Source: Datisca glomerata (taxonomy: Eukaryota; Streptophyta; Magnoliopsida; Cucurbitales; Datiscaceae). From it: a DNA stretch of 64,000 nt. This document shows positions 12,201-24,209 of this stretch, in pieces. Each line of letters starts with the position of its first letter. The stretch's first letter is position 1. The stretch lies in NCBI GenBank assembly GCA_003255025.1, contig QANY01013229.1:496001-560000 (forward strand), given 5' to 3'. Position numbers and translations under genes: made by a program. Below the pieces are notes generated by a model. The model searched no databases and was not told where the DNA came from. It saw only the letters and a program-made list of their open reading frames with translations.

Positions 12201-12671
12201 TTGTCTAGATGACCGCGTTTGAAATTATGTATTTATAAAATTATTTGTGATGATTTACAGTGCATTAAGATGTTTTTGCGTAGTTCGGTAATGAATTTAA
12301 ATTTAAGATCTAGGAGAGATAAATGCTTGGCATATAATACATAATTGTGCCTGAAATTCAATAGATGTGTCAATAACTTGCATATGTCTGGTTTCGTTTT
12401 CTTTGTTTTTTTCTTGTGCTTTTACAGGTGCATAGATAGAGAGAAGTATGGTTACCGGCTGCTGGGGGTTGTGGAGCATTCGGGATCCATGAGAGGGGGA
12501 CACTATGTTGCATATGTGAGAGGAAATAAACGGAGCAGCGGAAAGGCCGATAAAGAAAACTGCGGATCTGTGTGGTATCATGTGAGTGATGGATATGTGA
12601 GCGAGGTTTCCCTTGATACGGTCCTTCGGTGTGAGGCATACATCTTATTCTATGAGGTAACATCAGAATAA
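9275..12671 (+). CDS. UBP1/2: Ubiquitin-specific protease with ZnF-UBP domain (UBP1/UBP2 type, USP16/USP45-like)
   Basis: A cysteine deubiquitinase that removes ubiquitin from conjugates. Coding exons are 9,275-11,901 and 12,428-12,671. The intron has GT at 11,902 and AG at 12,426-12,427 (phase 2), and the joined product is 956 aa. Residues ~50-161 form a ZnF-UBP finger (CSHLDTC, CEDC, CLQCGHYACG, HAIRH, CFFC). The Cys box GLINLGNTCFFN gives catalytic Cys242. The His box GSMRGGHYVAYV gives His901, and WYHVSDGYV gives Asp930. A long, Ser/Asp/Glu-rich insertion (~residues 395-700) splits the catalytic core, as in this family; CCMEC and CEMC are likely zinc ligands inside it. Without splicing, the first exon would read through to a stop at 11,974 and lose the His box, so intron retention would give an inactive protein. 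All catalytic residues are present and no frame is broken. Length is close to that recalled for Arabidopsis UBP2; UBP1 versus UBP2 assignment is not resolved. Confidence 0.95.
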
Positions 12672-12727
12672 TCACCTTTACATACAGACATATTGTTTCT
12701 TCAATACGATTTTTGGTTAGCTGAATC

Positions 12728-12764
<37 letters not shown>

Positions 12765-13942
12765 TAGCAGATGAGTGAACAAAGAACAATTACCAAAATA
12801 TTTTTATATCCATTCTTTGATCTGTAACAAGTTTTAAAATATAACTATGAATTAATCATTTTAAATTGGGGTTTTTTGGGTTTTGTCGCCCTAGATCTTA
12901 TTACATGAACTATCAATTATCAATGTTTGAAGTTTCTTGGGTGAGTGTACAACTTAGTCAGTATTTAGATGCCCATTCTTTTAATCTTTCAACAGTTCGC
13001 TTAAGATAATACCCTCTGCACAATCATTAGACATTTGGGTCTTTAGATACCCATATTTTATTACATGAATCATCAGTTGAGGTTTATTTGGTTTTTTGAC
13101 TTGTCAGTTGATGCATTCTATTAAACGTTTTTTGTTTCTTTTCGTCCGGAGGGTGCTGGCGGCTGGCAAACATTTTTTTAGACAGATTCGACGTTTACTA
13201 GCAATAAAACCTTAGGAGTTAGATTTGTTTATATGCTCAGACTTCTTGAATTTGAAGCGTGAATAGGTAGCTGAATAAAAATATTTCCAAACTCTGTAAA
13301 GCATTAGTAGAGTGAGCCATGAATGATCTTAATATCCACTGAAGCAAATACAGTGCAGGTTTTCTTACTGTTCTGTCTTCATAAGAGTTAATCCATGATT
13401 ATGCCTGGAACTATTTTCTGAAATTCGTGAAATGTGAAATGTTATATAACTTGTTTACCTTACGAAATTTATCCTTCTTATCTCGTTGATCTATTTGTAT
13501 CGGTAATTGGTATACCTCCGGGCATCTAATGGTTTTACTGCCGCCCCTTGTCTGTAAATAATCCTCTGCAAGCCGGTCATTATAGTTATTAGCAATATAC
13601 GCTCCATAAATCACTGTATCAGAGTTTCATCTAATTCTGGGGTTGTTATGTGTTAATCTCTCCCATTGCATTTTAAGCCATTAGATTATAATACAAATGA
13701 TAATCTGATATATGTTATGTTCCAATTCTCCTTTTCCGTGTATATATAATTTGTCACTCGGTATTCACATTATTTGATGTCATTGTGTACACAATTTTTC
13801 TAAATTTTAAGAGCTCATTCTTTCTGTACTCCGATTATGAATATTCCCCCCTTACCCGAGGGTGTATATAAGCCACCTGTATATCAAAATGATAAGGTTG
13901 AAGGAATTCTCATGAGTATTTGATTAAAATAAGTTTTAACAA
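12672..13942. other. UBP 3' UTR and intergenic DNA
   Basis: Begins with the UBP 3' UTR, which holds a (GA)n tract at 12,733-12,761. No gene-like open frame follows. The region lies between two convergent genes, so both 3' ends and any terminator signals are within 12,672-14,786. Confidence 0.6.
12733..12761. repeat. (GA)n microsatellite in the UBP 3' UTR
   Basis: About 14 GA units starting 62 bp after the UBP stop. The same gene has a (CT)n run in its 5' region, i.e. the complementary motif on the same strand. Confidence 0.85.
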
Positions 13943-14095
13943 GTCCCAAAGATCAGTAAGGGGAAAAACTGTCCCAAAGATCAGTAAAGGGGAAAAACTA
14001 AGTCCCAAAGATCAGTGACGGGAAAAACTAAGTCCCAAAGATCAGTAAAGGGGAAAAACTAAGTCCCAAAGATCAGTGAAGGGGGAAAGACTAAG
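13943..14095. repeat. Five tandem copies of a ~30-bp repeat
   Basis: Five nearly identical units of 28-31 bp. Each begins 'tcccaaagatcagt', continues with a G-run 'aaggggaaaaact' and ends 'aag'. The high identity indicates recent amplification. The array sits between the 3' ends of UBP and VPS38. Confidence 0.92.
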
Positions 14096-14786
14096 GTACT
14101 ACTTGTATACATGTACTCCCTTCACATATGGATCGACTATTTACTTTAACATGAGTTCCCCATAATTTTATATGGAATCTACATGAACATGGAAAGAAAA
14201 TGTACTTGAGACATTAGTGTACCAAAGTTTTCTACGCATACAAGTGCTCAGCCTTGCCAGGGGTGAGCTTTGTGCTAGGTATTGTGAGAGAAACTGACCC
14301 GCCTTCGTCTCTCGCCCACAATTCTTTAGAACGATACTTAAAGAACAACTTTAAGTAAGCAATAAAAGATGCCTGAGAATGAATTCGATGTATTGCATTT
14401 TTTTTCTTTTAATCGTTATTTGTATTAAGCATGAATTTAAAATACACAAACATATATGCACGTCAGCACGTGCATCTATACATACATATATAACGTATAC
14501 ATATGCACGTACTTATATTCTTCTCTACCGAAAAAAGAAAAAAAATTAACCTCTTAAAAAATATTATATGTAGTAGGACGTCCATCATACTTTCCAATAC
14601 TTCCACTATCCATGAGCAACAATGCTCAAAACAGAAATATCGAAACTTGACTTTAAAATTAAACAAATAAAGAATAAAAACTAGTGCATAAACTAATATA
14701 ATATGGCAGCCCTCTGAAAAAATGGCACCTATGTTAGAATACAAGTGTTAGTTTACCGACTCACGGTTGATCGACCGAAGATTGAA
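14096..14786. other. Intergenic / VPS38 3' UTR
   Basis: No gene recognised. AT-rich with a run of 'catatata'/'acgtacgt'-like words near 14,450-14,515. The part nearest 14,786 should be the 3' UTR of the minus-strand VPS38 gene. Confidence 0.5.
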
Positions 14787-17700
14787 TCAAGTATATATGT
14801 AATTTGCAGACTGGATGATCCTTAGAAGCTCCTTCAGGTTGGGCAACACCTGACTTGGCCCCAAACTCTTAACACCAATGAAATTTAGGAGCTGCTCCAA
14901 ATCCTACACCGAGACAGAAAGAGTTAAAAGGGAAGTAGTATATGATATTAGGGGAAAAAACGACATGGGGGCGTAAAAAATGGGGCATGCTTAACTATAT
15001 TTAGGTATGAAGCCCTGACATCCATCAATTCTACATGATTTTCTTTAAAGGATTAGATTAAGTGCTAGCAAACTTAATTGGTAATAATGATTGCTGTTAA
15101 GACTAAGCACGTAATTGACTACTAATAAGCATGTCAGAGCTAATATTTAGTCGTACAATAATCTAATAACAATGTATCTAATAAGATGTAATTTTAGTAC
15201 ATGAGAACATGAAGAAAAATCAATTTTATTTTCTTTTAGATTTCTTACAGAAGTCAAGTTGCAGAGGATGATGAATTTAGGAAGAAATAAAGTTCGCGTT
15301 TAAAAATATGAGATAAATCAAGGTACAAAAGCTGAAATTCCAGTCATTAAAAGACTGGAGAAATCAAGGTACAAAATATGACCAGTAATGAACCAAGACT
15401 AAACTTATAAACGCGTCAGTGCCAGAAGGACAACATAAATGAACAGAGTAACTTCATGTCTTTAATGTGGTACATAAGCTGAATCAAGTTAACTCAAGCT
15501 TCATAACTGTTTTTGAAACCAGATATGATAAATGAGATTAACAAAATCACACATTTTATAACAAGCACAGAGCATATGCTGAAAGAGCCCAGAAACAGTA
15601 GATGGCGGAAATCATACCTTATTTAGTAAGAATACAGCATAAGCTGCTTTGGTTTTATCTTGCCCTTTTAAGAAGAGCGGAAATTCTGCATGCTTCATGT
15701 TTCTGGACAAAGGTTTTGTAGATAAAGAATTAGATGATGTAGGCTCTACAGAAGATGCATAGTCGAGAATATATGACTGAGAGCCAGCCATACGTAGAGG
15801 GTAGCGCAAATGAACTTTTAAGTAAGATGCTGTAAGTGTCACTGCCTGCAAGAAATCAAGAAAAACAATTAGATCCCTTATTATCAATTCAGCAGTTGAC
15901 TTAGCTAAAAAAACATGGCTCATAATAACTGGATTTGATGACTCAATGAGAAACAATTAATTATAGAACTAATGCTGGAATCGACAAATCAGATAATATC
16001 TTGCTTTTATATAAACTACAGTACATATCAATGAAATGACATCCAGTACCAGACAAAGTCAAATGTAAGGCAAAATGTACTGTACAAAGTCATTGTTTAC
16101 TAGCATATCGGTTGATACACTTGTGATTTCAGTACAAGAAATCATGGCAAAATGAACAAGCAAGTATACAAAAATTCATTTCAATCGGGAGAAAGAACAC
16201 ACATGAGCTACATATCCCAGGGCAGTTGCAGACCTCTGAACCTCCTTCTTATCAGTGAAAAAACTAATTGTTTTAAATGGAAGCATAGTCAAAGGCAGAC
16301 CCAAAATTGTCAAGGACCCATGATTGACAGCTTTAGATCCAGCCGAGTGTCCTGAAAAGGGTAAAAAAAAAAAAGGGGGGGGGGGGGNGGGGGGGGGGGG
16401 GGGTTTAGTAACCTAATAATTTGGACTATCACAAGTTCGATGAAAATTTTCCTAGATTAGTTATGGCCATAAGTGAATTTTTATCAGCTCTTTAGATCAT
16501 CAGGATATTTAAAATTAAGACAGTTCCCCATCATCATATCTTCTTTAATCTCTTCCACTTCAACCTTTAAATCTGAGTCTTCTAAATTCAAATATATGCC
16601 TTACATAGAGCATGTATATCAGTATATGTATAAACGTCTGCGTATGAATTATAGTAACTAATACCTGATCTACTAGTGCTAGGAAATGATTCAAGTTCCT
16701 GCTCCTGGGCAGGTCCAACTGAAATCTTTACAAGATAGACCAATGACACTTGTGACATCATATGCTGCTGCCTGACTCGTAGTTTCTTTTGGAACTTCAT
16801 CAGATGATCATAACCCTTTTCCCCCATAAGTAACTGATTCAATTCCTGTAACCAATGCTATGTTACAGAACAAGGAGTAGAAAACAAAAACATGAAAACC
16901 ATCCTAGCTAACAATGATTGAGATTGCACTCAACAAGAGTAAGAAATCATATACCACCAACTCTCTACCACAAGATAACTAATCTTCACAAGTAAACCAT
17001 GGAAATCATAATGGAAAGTAACAGGAATCAAGAATCGATATTACGGCGGTCAAAAAGTTTGAAGTACGTGAAAAAGGCACAAGACTTCCCCTCACTGCAA
17101 CGTATTATAAGCCTGAGCGAATTTCACCCAACCTACGATATCCTCAGCATGATACATCAGTTAATTTTAAGTCTGCCGAAAAAGGACACAATCAACTAAA
17201 GATTCATTTGGGAGTTTCTATTTGTTCAAAGTGCTTTAATACATTGTAAAAGACTACTTTAACTAACAATTAATATGTGTGTATTTGTTTGGATCACGTT
17301 CCTATTCTCCGAAGACGTTTACTTGAGCTTTAAAGCATTTTGTAGGAAGGTCTTAAAGATGCTTCTTAGACGAGTGCTTCATATTGCAAAAGAGTATTTC
17401 AAACAAAACCATTGATAAGAGATAATTATGATTAAAATAGTATCTTTAAAAGGTGTTCACATGTCTCCAAAAGCAACTGCAATTAGAGTCGGTAGGCACG
17501 TTACTATTTTTTCCATCACAATGAAAACGCTGGACATTTCATATATACATTCACATTACCTGCAATCGCTTCCGAGCTACAGATAAAACTGTCACAGCAA
17601 CCAAAAGTGATCTAACTTCATTACGAACACATTCCTCTTGCTTCTTAGATTTATCTGCTGCAAGTTTCGTACGCGTCGAAGTATTCATCAGAACAATTTT

Positions 17701-18482
17701 CCTCACCTCCATTTTCTGGCGCATAAGTTCAAGTTCATTTGATCGACTCAATGACTCCGCTTCTACCTGCTTACCATATGGCGGAACATGAATTAAACCC
17801 AGAAACTTCACAAAGGAAGCTTCAAATGCATATAACACACAATATCCAAGAAAAAGCCGCAGAATCGTCTACAAAGGGTCGTGTCAAATTATCTTGATAT
17901 TTGTTCTTTTGTACTTTTACGCAGAGGATAAAATTGAAGAAAACAACACACAATATCCAAGAAAAAGCTGCAGAATCGTCTACGAACGGTCGTGTCATAT
18001 TATCTCGATATTTATTCTTTTGTACTTTTGCGCAGAGGATAAAATTGAAGAAAACATGTTATGTTTCCTAGCTAAAGACCGCCAATGGACGAAGAACAAC
18101 ACCATCGCTAACCAGGAAGAGTAGAATGACCTGCAGACCCATTTCTAATCTCAACATATATTTAATCCGTCATTTCTCTTCTTCAAATTTTTTTCTGAGC
18201 AACCAAACACCTCCTGGAATATAATCAAGACAGTAGCGAAATACAGACAGAGTCACAGAGGTAACCTTTAATTTATCATTCAGAAAAAAACTTTACTTGA
18301 ATAAGGGACTCGAGCCTTTGCTGGAGACTCTGCTTTTTTTGCTTCGCTTCTCTGAGGGCAGATGAGAGACTCCAAAATCTGGCGAGCTCTTGCTCGAAAT
18401 CCTCCCATTCGACCACGTTCACATTCTCTGGATCGGACCTCTTGTTGAAATCTAGAGAAGATAGTGTTTGATCTCGTTCCAT
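14787..18482 (-). CDS. VPS38: VPS38/UVRAG-like subunit of the class III PI3-kinase complex II
   Basis: Predicted regulatory subunit acting with VPS34, VPS15 and ATG6 on endosomal membranes, in vacuolar sorting and endosome maturation. Six exons were deduced: 18,482-18,297; 17,766-17,560; 16,845-16,665; 16,351-16,203; 15,845-15,618; 14,903-14,787. All introns are GT-AG with consistent phases, giving 355 aa. Residues ~25-130 are a charged coiled coil (e.g. [13 protein letters not shown] and [10 protein letters not shown] segments). The rest is the UVRAG/ATG14-type BARA-like domain, recognised by [42 protein letters not shown] and VLPNLKELL, which follow the order in animal UVRAG. The N-terminal C2 domain of animal UVRAG is absent. 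The start is the ATG at 18,482, followed by ERDQTLSS; an upstream in-frame TTG is not used. The frame is intact. The assignment rests on remembered UVRAG motifs, not on a search. Confidence 0.88.
16363..16403. repeat. Poly(A)/poly(G) run with an N, next to a splice acceptor
   Basis: On the plus strand, 12 A are followed by about 29 G with one N at 16,388. On the gene strand this is a C-then-T tract ending about 10 bases before the exon 4 acceptor of VPS38, so it serves as the polypyrimidine tract. Its exact length is probably unreliable in the assembly. Confidence 0.85.
17836..18054. repeat. Two tandem copies of a ~109-bp repeat in VPS38 intron 1
   Basis: The segment beginning 'acacaatatccaagaaaaag' near 17,836 recurs near 17,945 with about ten differences, both ending 'aaaattgaagaaaaca'. 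It lies wholly in intron 1 (17,767-18,296), so it does not affect the protein. Confidence 0.9.
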
Positions 18483-18821
18483 CGACAATTAACGAATGAA
18501 AGTGTGAATTTGAGGTTAAGAAGAGGTCGAAGGAGGTAAGCCTCATCGTCCTCCAAGTAGATCTATGAGGTAATTATGGGGTAGAAATCATTGGAAGATT
18601 GTAGCTAGGCTTCAGGAAAATGCTTTTCTCGGGAAAATTTCTTGTTTCGATGATGAAGGTGGACTAGGAAGAGAGGGAAAGGTAGTTTGGGCAGTGAAGG
18701 ATTGACGGAGAACGACAGATGGAACATGGAAGTTATTCGCCTGCTGGACAATATTGTCATTTCCGTTGCCGTTGAGGAAATATACATTACGAGTGACGAG
18801 CTTTTTTTTTTTGAAAACAAT

Positions 18822-19925
18822 TGCATCAAACACCCCTATAATTTTGAGTGAGTTGCAAAATGACCCCTGATTTTTTGACATATTTTAAAAATCTAAACTT
18901 CAATAAATGGTTTTAATAACTCATCCATCCACTTCCATTCATCATGTTAATTCCTTATTCTCCTTCCTCATTTTATTTTCATGGCTCCTTCACTCTCTTC
19001 CATCTTTCACTCATTCCCTCCCCTCATACTTAGAGGTCCTATAGCTATTTTGCATTGATGGGTTCGGAAAATGCAAGAATAAAAATTAGTTCTAAGACTT
19101 CATTACAGTTAGGAAATCACAATTTCAACCGAGAAAGAAATGTGACTTACAAAACCCCCGGTTCCCCACTTCCATTAGGCCACTTAGTCTTCTCTCTCTC
19201 TCCTCTCTCTGTCTAAAAATTGTGATGTGACGTACAACAGTTATGCTCTTTTCATGAAAAATGAGAAAAAGATTAAAAGTAGGAGTTTGGAGCCTTACAT
19301 TATCATTAAGCAGTTGCAATGGTGATGTTATAACAAAAAAAAACTTAGTCACAAGCAATCCCGACTCTATGAAAAGAAAAAGTGAATAGAAACTCTTTTT
19401 TTATCAAAGTTAAAAGGGAATAGAAGCTCAAAACGACCACAATTCTCTCCTTGTAAAAATTATCATTTTTGTTTGAATTTCCAAACATCACAACCCAATT
19501 TGGGTCTTTGCTCGGCCTTGTGATGAGACGCGAAGCTAGACCCAAGAAGAGCTCATCAGTGGCAAACGCAACTGATCTTTTCTCATATGGAGGTGAAAGG
19601 GTGGGCCCATTCGGTGGAGGTGAGGGTGAATGAAGAATTGGATATGAAACCACAAGTTTATCTGCGAAGAGAGAGGCCTAGACGCTAAGATATAATAGGA
19701 ATATGAGTTCCGAGTATGAGGGAAGGGGATGGGTGAAAGATGAAAGAGAGTGAAAGAGTCATGAAAATAAAAAGGATGAAGAAAAAGAAGGAATTAACGG
19801 TGGTGAATGGAAGTGGATGGAGGAGTTTACAAAATCATTTCATTGAAGTTTAGACATCTAAAATGCTAAAAAAAGTTTAGGAGTTCATTTTATAATATGC
19901 TCAAACTACAGGGGGTTTTGATGCA
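18822..19925. mobile_element. Non-autonomous DNA element with long terminal inverted repeats
   Basis: About 225-240 bp at the left end (18,822-19,045, starting 'tgcatcaaacaccc') is the inverted complement of the right end (~19,695-19,925, ending 'ggggttttgatgca'). Both arms share the words 'ctaaacttcaat', 'catccacttccattca' and 'ttattttcatg'. The ~650-bp centre has no protein signature. Long TIRs suggest a Mutator-like or foldback MITE. No clear target duplication was found. Its left end is ~340 bp upstream of the VPS38 start codon, and its right end abuts the 3' tail of the neighbouring LINE. Confidence 0.8.
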
Positions 19926-19990
19926 TTTTTACTTTTTTCTTTTAAAAGAGAACTTTGTATTAGCAAAGACCATTCTAAAATACACAAATG

Positions 19991-21775
19991 TCATCCATTA
20001 TGCGGTGTGGCACCCTCCCATATACAAGAGAATAAATTCGAAATGGCTAAATGGGCAAGCCTATCGGCAGCTGAATTACAAGTTCTTGGAACAAAATTAA
20101 TATTACAAAATGGATGGTAAAATAACTCTGACTTAATGGCTTGAATTACATTGCCACACTCTAAGATCCTCGGTATTGAAGACTGTAGAGCTGTGACTGC
20201 TTTAGCAGAATTCGTCTTGACCACGTTAATCTTAAGTTCCTTGCTCTTGCCAATTTCAGCCCTTCTAGAACTAAGGATATCAGGATCGTAATCTAGATTC
20301 ATACGATCCTACGAGAGGTTGACGATCCGGATCGTACATATAAATTATTTTTACACAGGATCGATCCGGGAACATGATCCGGATCGTGGGATCACATAGG
20401 ATTGCGATCCGGCACCAATCTTAGTGTTTAAGTAAAGTAGGCGATTTTTTCTTTATTTTTAGGAAAAATTATTGCTAGTGAGATTTGAACTCTTGCCCCA
20501 AAGATTCACGCATAACCATTTAACCACTCAACCAATTATATTTTTAATATTAATTAAACATTTAAATATTTTTATGATATTTTAATTTATTCCTTTTATG
20601 ATTTACACCTCTTAAAGTTATCAAATTTATATATACACTTCTTAAAGTCATCAAAATTAGATCGAATTTCATTGTCACTATTTTATTATATTTAGACATT
20701 AATTTTACCATTCTTACAAACTTGTTAAATTTTAACTTATAAACAAACACTCGCAAACCTAATGTATTTAAATTTATAATAATGATCTTAACATATTTAA
20801 TCAATAATTATGTTTATATATTTATTTATCTTTCATAATAATGATCATTTAACTACTGAACCGACTATGCGTGTATGTGATAAAAATGAACATTTTTATA
20901 TTTAATTAAATATTTAACCATTTCTATGACATTTTAAATAAGTTATTTAATGACAACACTATCAAAATTAGAACGAATTTCGCTACCACTATTTTATTAT
21001 ATTTAGACATTAATTTTAATATTATTGCAAAATTATAAACTTTAACTTATAAATCAAACATTCTCAAGCCTAATGTATTATAATGATAAGCTTAATATAT
21101 TTAATCAATAATTATCTTCACATATTTATTTATTCATCTTTTATAGTTTGAAACCTCTAATATAGGGGATCACATATTTGTTTCCATGAGAACTCTACTT
21201 AATATATGTTATTTTAGATGACTTGAAGTTAATTTTATTTAATAGGTAGATGACTTGATGTTATATAATCATTTTCTTCAATATATTAAAGTATTATCAT
21301 CATAGTTATATTTTTTACTAATAAATTATTAAGATTTGGTATGATCTTACGATCCTCGATCATATATCCTTCACCGATCCTAAGTAGGATCACGATCTTG
21401 ACAACCTTGTCTAGAACAGCTGTAATTTCCGTAGTAAACTCGTACAACCCTGCATCAATGAAAGATAGAACCAGCCAGGATGACCAACCTCATACTATCA
21501 TGGACAACAATGCCCACTCCCGTACCTCTGGACAAACACGAAGCATCAACGTTCAGTTTCATCCACTCTTCAGATTGTTCCATAGCCTTCGGTTTCCCTA
21601 CATTCAAAGGATGTAACACAGTCCATTCATGTAGATATACTTCAAACCTGCTAATAATTTCATTCTTCATTAAAATGAGGCATTTGTGTATCCAAGAGTT
21701 TCTGGAATACCATATAGACCAACACAGGCAAAGCAAAAGGAAAGACCCAAGAATTAAGATTAAATTTGTTTCCAA
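19991..21775 (-). pseudogene. LINE RNase H domain, split by a MITE
   Basis: The N-terminal half (21,775-21,418) carries a W-x-KLNVDAS-like start (WMKLNVDASCLSRGTGVG). The C-terminal half (20,271-19,991) carries a VKTNSAKAV stretch and the FVPRTCNSAADRLAHLA end of the plant LINE RNase H (RVT_3). Between them lies the hAT-like MITE at 20,272-21,409 plus one 8-bp target duplication. The C-terminal half changes reading frame near 20,235, so it would be broken even without the insertion. Confidence 0.85.
20272..21409. mobile_element. hAT-like MITE, 1,138 bp, with 8-bp target duplication
   Basis: Flanked on both sides by the identical 8-mer 'tctagaac' (20,264-20,271 and 21,410-21,417). Its ends are inverted repeats: 'taaggatatcaggatcgta' on the left and, on the complement, 'caaggttgtcaagatcgtg' on the right, about 17 of 23 positions matching. 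An 8-bp TSD with YAAGG-type ends fits the hAT superfamily. The AT-rich interior has no transposase. The ends are rich in 'gatcc/ggatc' words that form further short inverted repeats. Confidence 0.88.
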
Positions 21776-21799
21776 AGTTCTAAAGGATCCCCTCCATCT

Positions 21800-22290
21800 A
21801 TAAAATTAAAACAAGAAGCCCTATTTAGAGTGTTAGATAGATTCCTCCACACCCCTTTGATTCAGGGACATAAGAAAAGGGCATGAACCACCGTTTCAAG
21901 CTTCCCACAAAAAGCATAGTGACTTTTATTCCCAATCCCTCTCTTTGCTAAATTAAAGAAAGTAGGAAGAATATTCTTGGAGACCTTCCAAATGAAAACT
22001 TTGATTTTAGGGGGAACGTGGAGACTCCACATTTTTTTCCACTAACTCAAAAGGATTTCTGGAGCTACTCCCACAAGACTCCTCATTATTTAAAGCCACA
22101 CTATAACCACTTTTAATAATGTATACCCATTAGGATCATAATGCCAGATTAATTTGTCTTTATTAAAAGGCCTTGCGAGAGGAATGAAAGCAATCAAATT
22201 TTCATCTTCCTCATCAAAGGAGTATGGCTTAGGGATATCAGCATCAGAGCCGCTTTGATATCTTTTCCGTTACCAACACACCATCTGAGA
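21800..22290 (-). pseudogene. LINE zinc-binding (zf-RVT) region
   Basis: The minus strand near 21,830-21,960 reads H-x-AFCGKLETVVHALFLCP-like, the Cys/His pattern found between RT and RNase H in plant LINEs. It contains stops and frame changes and no open frame remains. Confidence 0.65.
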
Positions 22291-22297
22291 CCTTTTT

Positions 22298-24019
22298 TCA
22301 AAACATCTCTTCCCCATAAGATGCTTCTCCGAACCACCGAGGCATCACTCTTACATTTGGCTTCAAGGAAAGAACTATTCTAAAATACTTTCCTTGAAAG
22401 ACTTTGCTCATTAACGTGGTTGGATTCTGGATAATTCTCCATCCTTGTTTTGTGAGAAGTGCTTGATTAAAACAAGCCATATTCCTAAAACCCATTCCAC
22501 CCTCCGATTTCGGCATACAAAGAGTCTTCCAACAAAGCCAATGCATTATTGGCCCACTTTCATTAAAACCCCACCAAAATTTGGCCATGGATTTTTCAAG
22601 ATCCTTAAAAACGCAAGTAGGAATACGGAAACAATTCATAGCATACACCGGCAAAGCTTGATCACAAGCTTTTTCGGAGGATCTTCTTTCCCCCCATTGA
22701 GAATTATTTTTCCCTCCATCTAATGAGTAACTTGTGCATTTTATCTTTTATGTACCCAAACATGGCTTATTTTGAATGACCCATGAAAGCCGGTAATCCT
22801 AAGTAAGACTCAATCCTCAAGGGTATAGGGATATTAAGCACAGTAGTAACCATTGATTTCACCTCAGATGTAGTGCTAAGGGAAATTACAGATTTTGAGA
22901 AATTTATACACTGTCCAGATGCCTTGGAATAATTACTCAAAATCTGTTTTAGGGCTATGCACACCCCTTCTGTACCATTAAAAAAGAGGAGGCAATCATC
23001 AGTAAAGAGTAAGTGTGAAACAATCGGTCAATTCCTCCCAATTTTAGGACATTTAATTAAATCTGCCTCTACAGCCCTACCTGACATAGCCGATAAGCCT
23101 TCTGTACAAATCACATAAAGATATGGGGATAATGGGCCCCCTGTCTAATTCCCCTTCTGGCACAAAAGAGAACGAAGGCTTACCATTAATAAGAACCGCC
23201 ATCGAGGTCGAAGTTTATTAATAAATTTTTCATGAAACCCCAGGGCCTCCATTATCTTTTGTAAATCAACTCTATCATAATTCTTACTCATGTCTAGTTT
23301 AGTAGCCACCAAACTCCTATTTTCTCTTTTACGGGTCGAGATCGAGTGTAGGATCTCAAAACCCGTCGACACATTATCCATAATTAAATGATTTTTAATG
23401 AAGGCACATTGATTTTCACAGATAATAGTCGGGAGTACAGCCTTTAGTCTACGAGCAATTACCTTCGAAATAATATCTTATAGAGCACATTACATAAGCT
23501 AATAGGTCTAAAATCCGCCACACAAACATGATCAGATATTTTTTGAATCAAAGTAATGAGAGTTCCATTTATTTCAGAAAAATCTATGTCCTGCTTTAAA
23601 CATGATAAACAAAATTTAGTTACCTCATTGTCGACTAGATCCCAATGCTTTTGGTAGAAAGTTGCTGGAAAATCATCTGGCCCCGGGCTTCTCTGAGGGT
23701 GCATTTCTTTGATTGCCCATTCCACTTCCTCGGCTGAATAATCCTTAATCAGATCTTCATTCATCCCATCTGTCACTTTGCGGACAATGTTCTTCATCAC
23801 CAAATCCAAGTCTTCACTTGTGGGGCTGGATGAGGTGAAGATGTTTTCAAAATAATTAACTACTAAATGGTTGATCCCCACTTGACATTCCACCCAAATA
23901 TAGTCTTCTCCAATCAACCTGTCTATCTCATTTTTCCTCTTCCTTGCGGAAGCTTTAGCATGGAAGAATTTTGTGTTCGCGTCCCCATATTTAAGCCAAT
24001 CTATTTTTGCCATTTGCAA
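22298..24019 (-). pseudogene. LINE reverse transcriptase (RVT_1), broken
   Basis: Successive minus-strand pieces carry RT landmarks: AKIDWLKYGDANTKFFH and DFRPISLCNVLYKI (24,019-23,459), a KLDMSKNYDRV segment (23,381-23,145), the catalytic block LLFTDDCLLFF (about 23,012-22,980, FTDD for YADD), ASGQCINFSKS (22,964-22,767) and the C-terminal FWWGF...MGFRNM region (22,654-22,298). Frameshifts separate the pieces. The catalytic Asp pair is kept, but no continuous protein could be made. Confidence 0.92.
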
Positions 24020-24209
24020 TCAAAAAAAATCTTCCTGATAAAGGATTTTATCCAATTCCTCATGGTAGGCTTTAAAATTGAATTTAGTTTCGTCTCATTT
24101 CCAGGCTCTGATAAATATTATCCAACTTCTTTCTGGGCTTCCATGATTTTCCTGGAGAAATTCCCATACTTCTCCTTACTCCACATTGTGAGATCCGAAG
24201 CACACCTAT

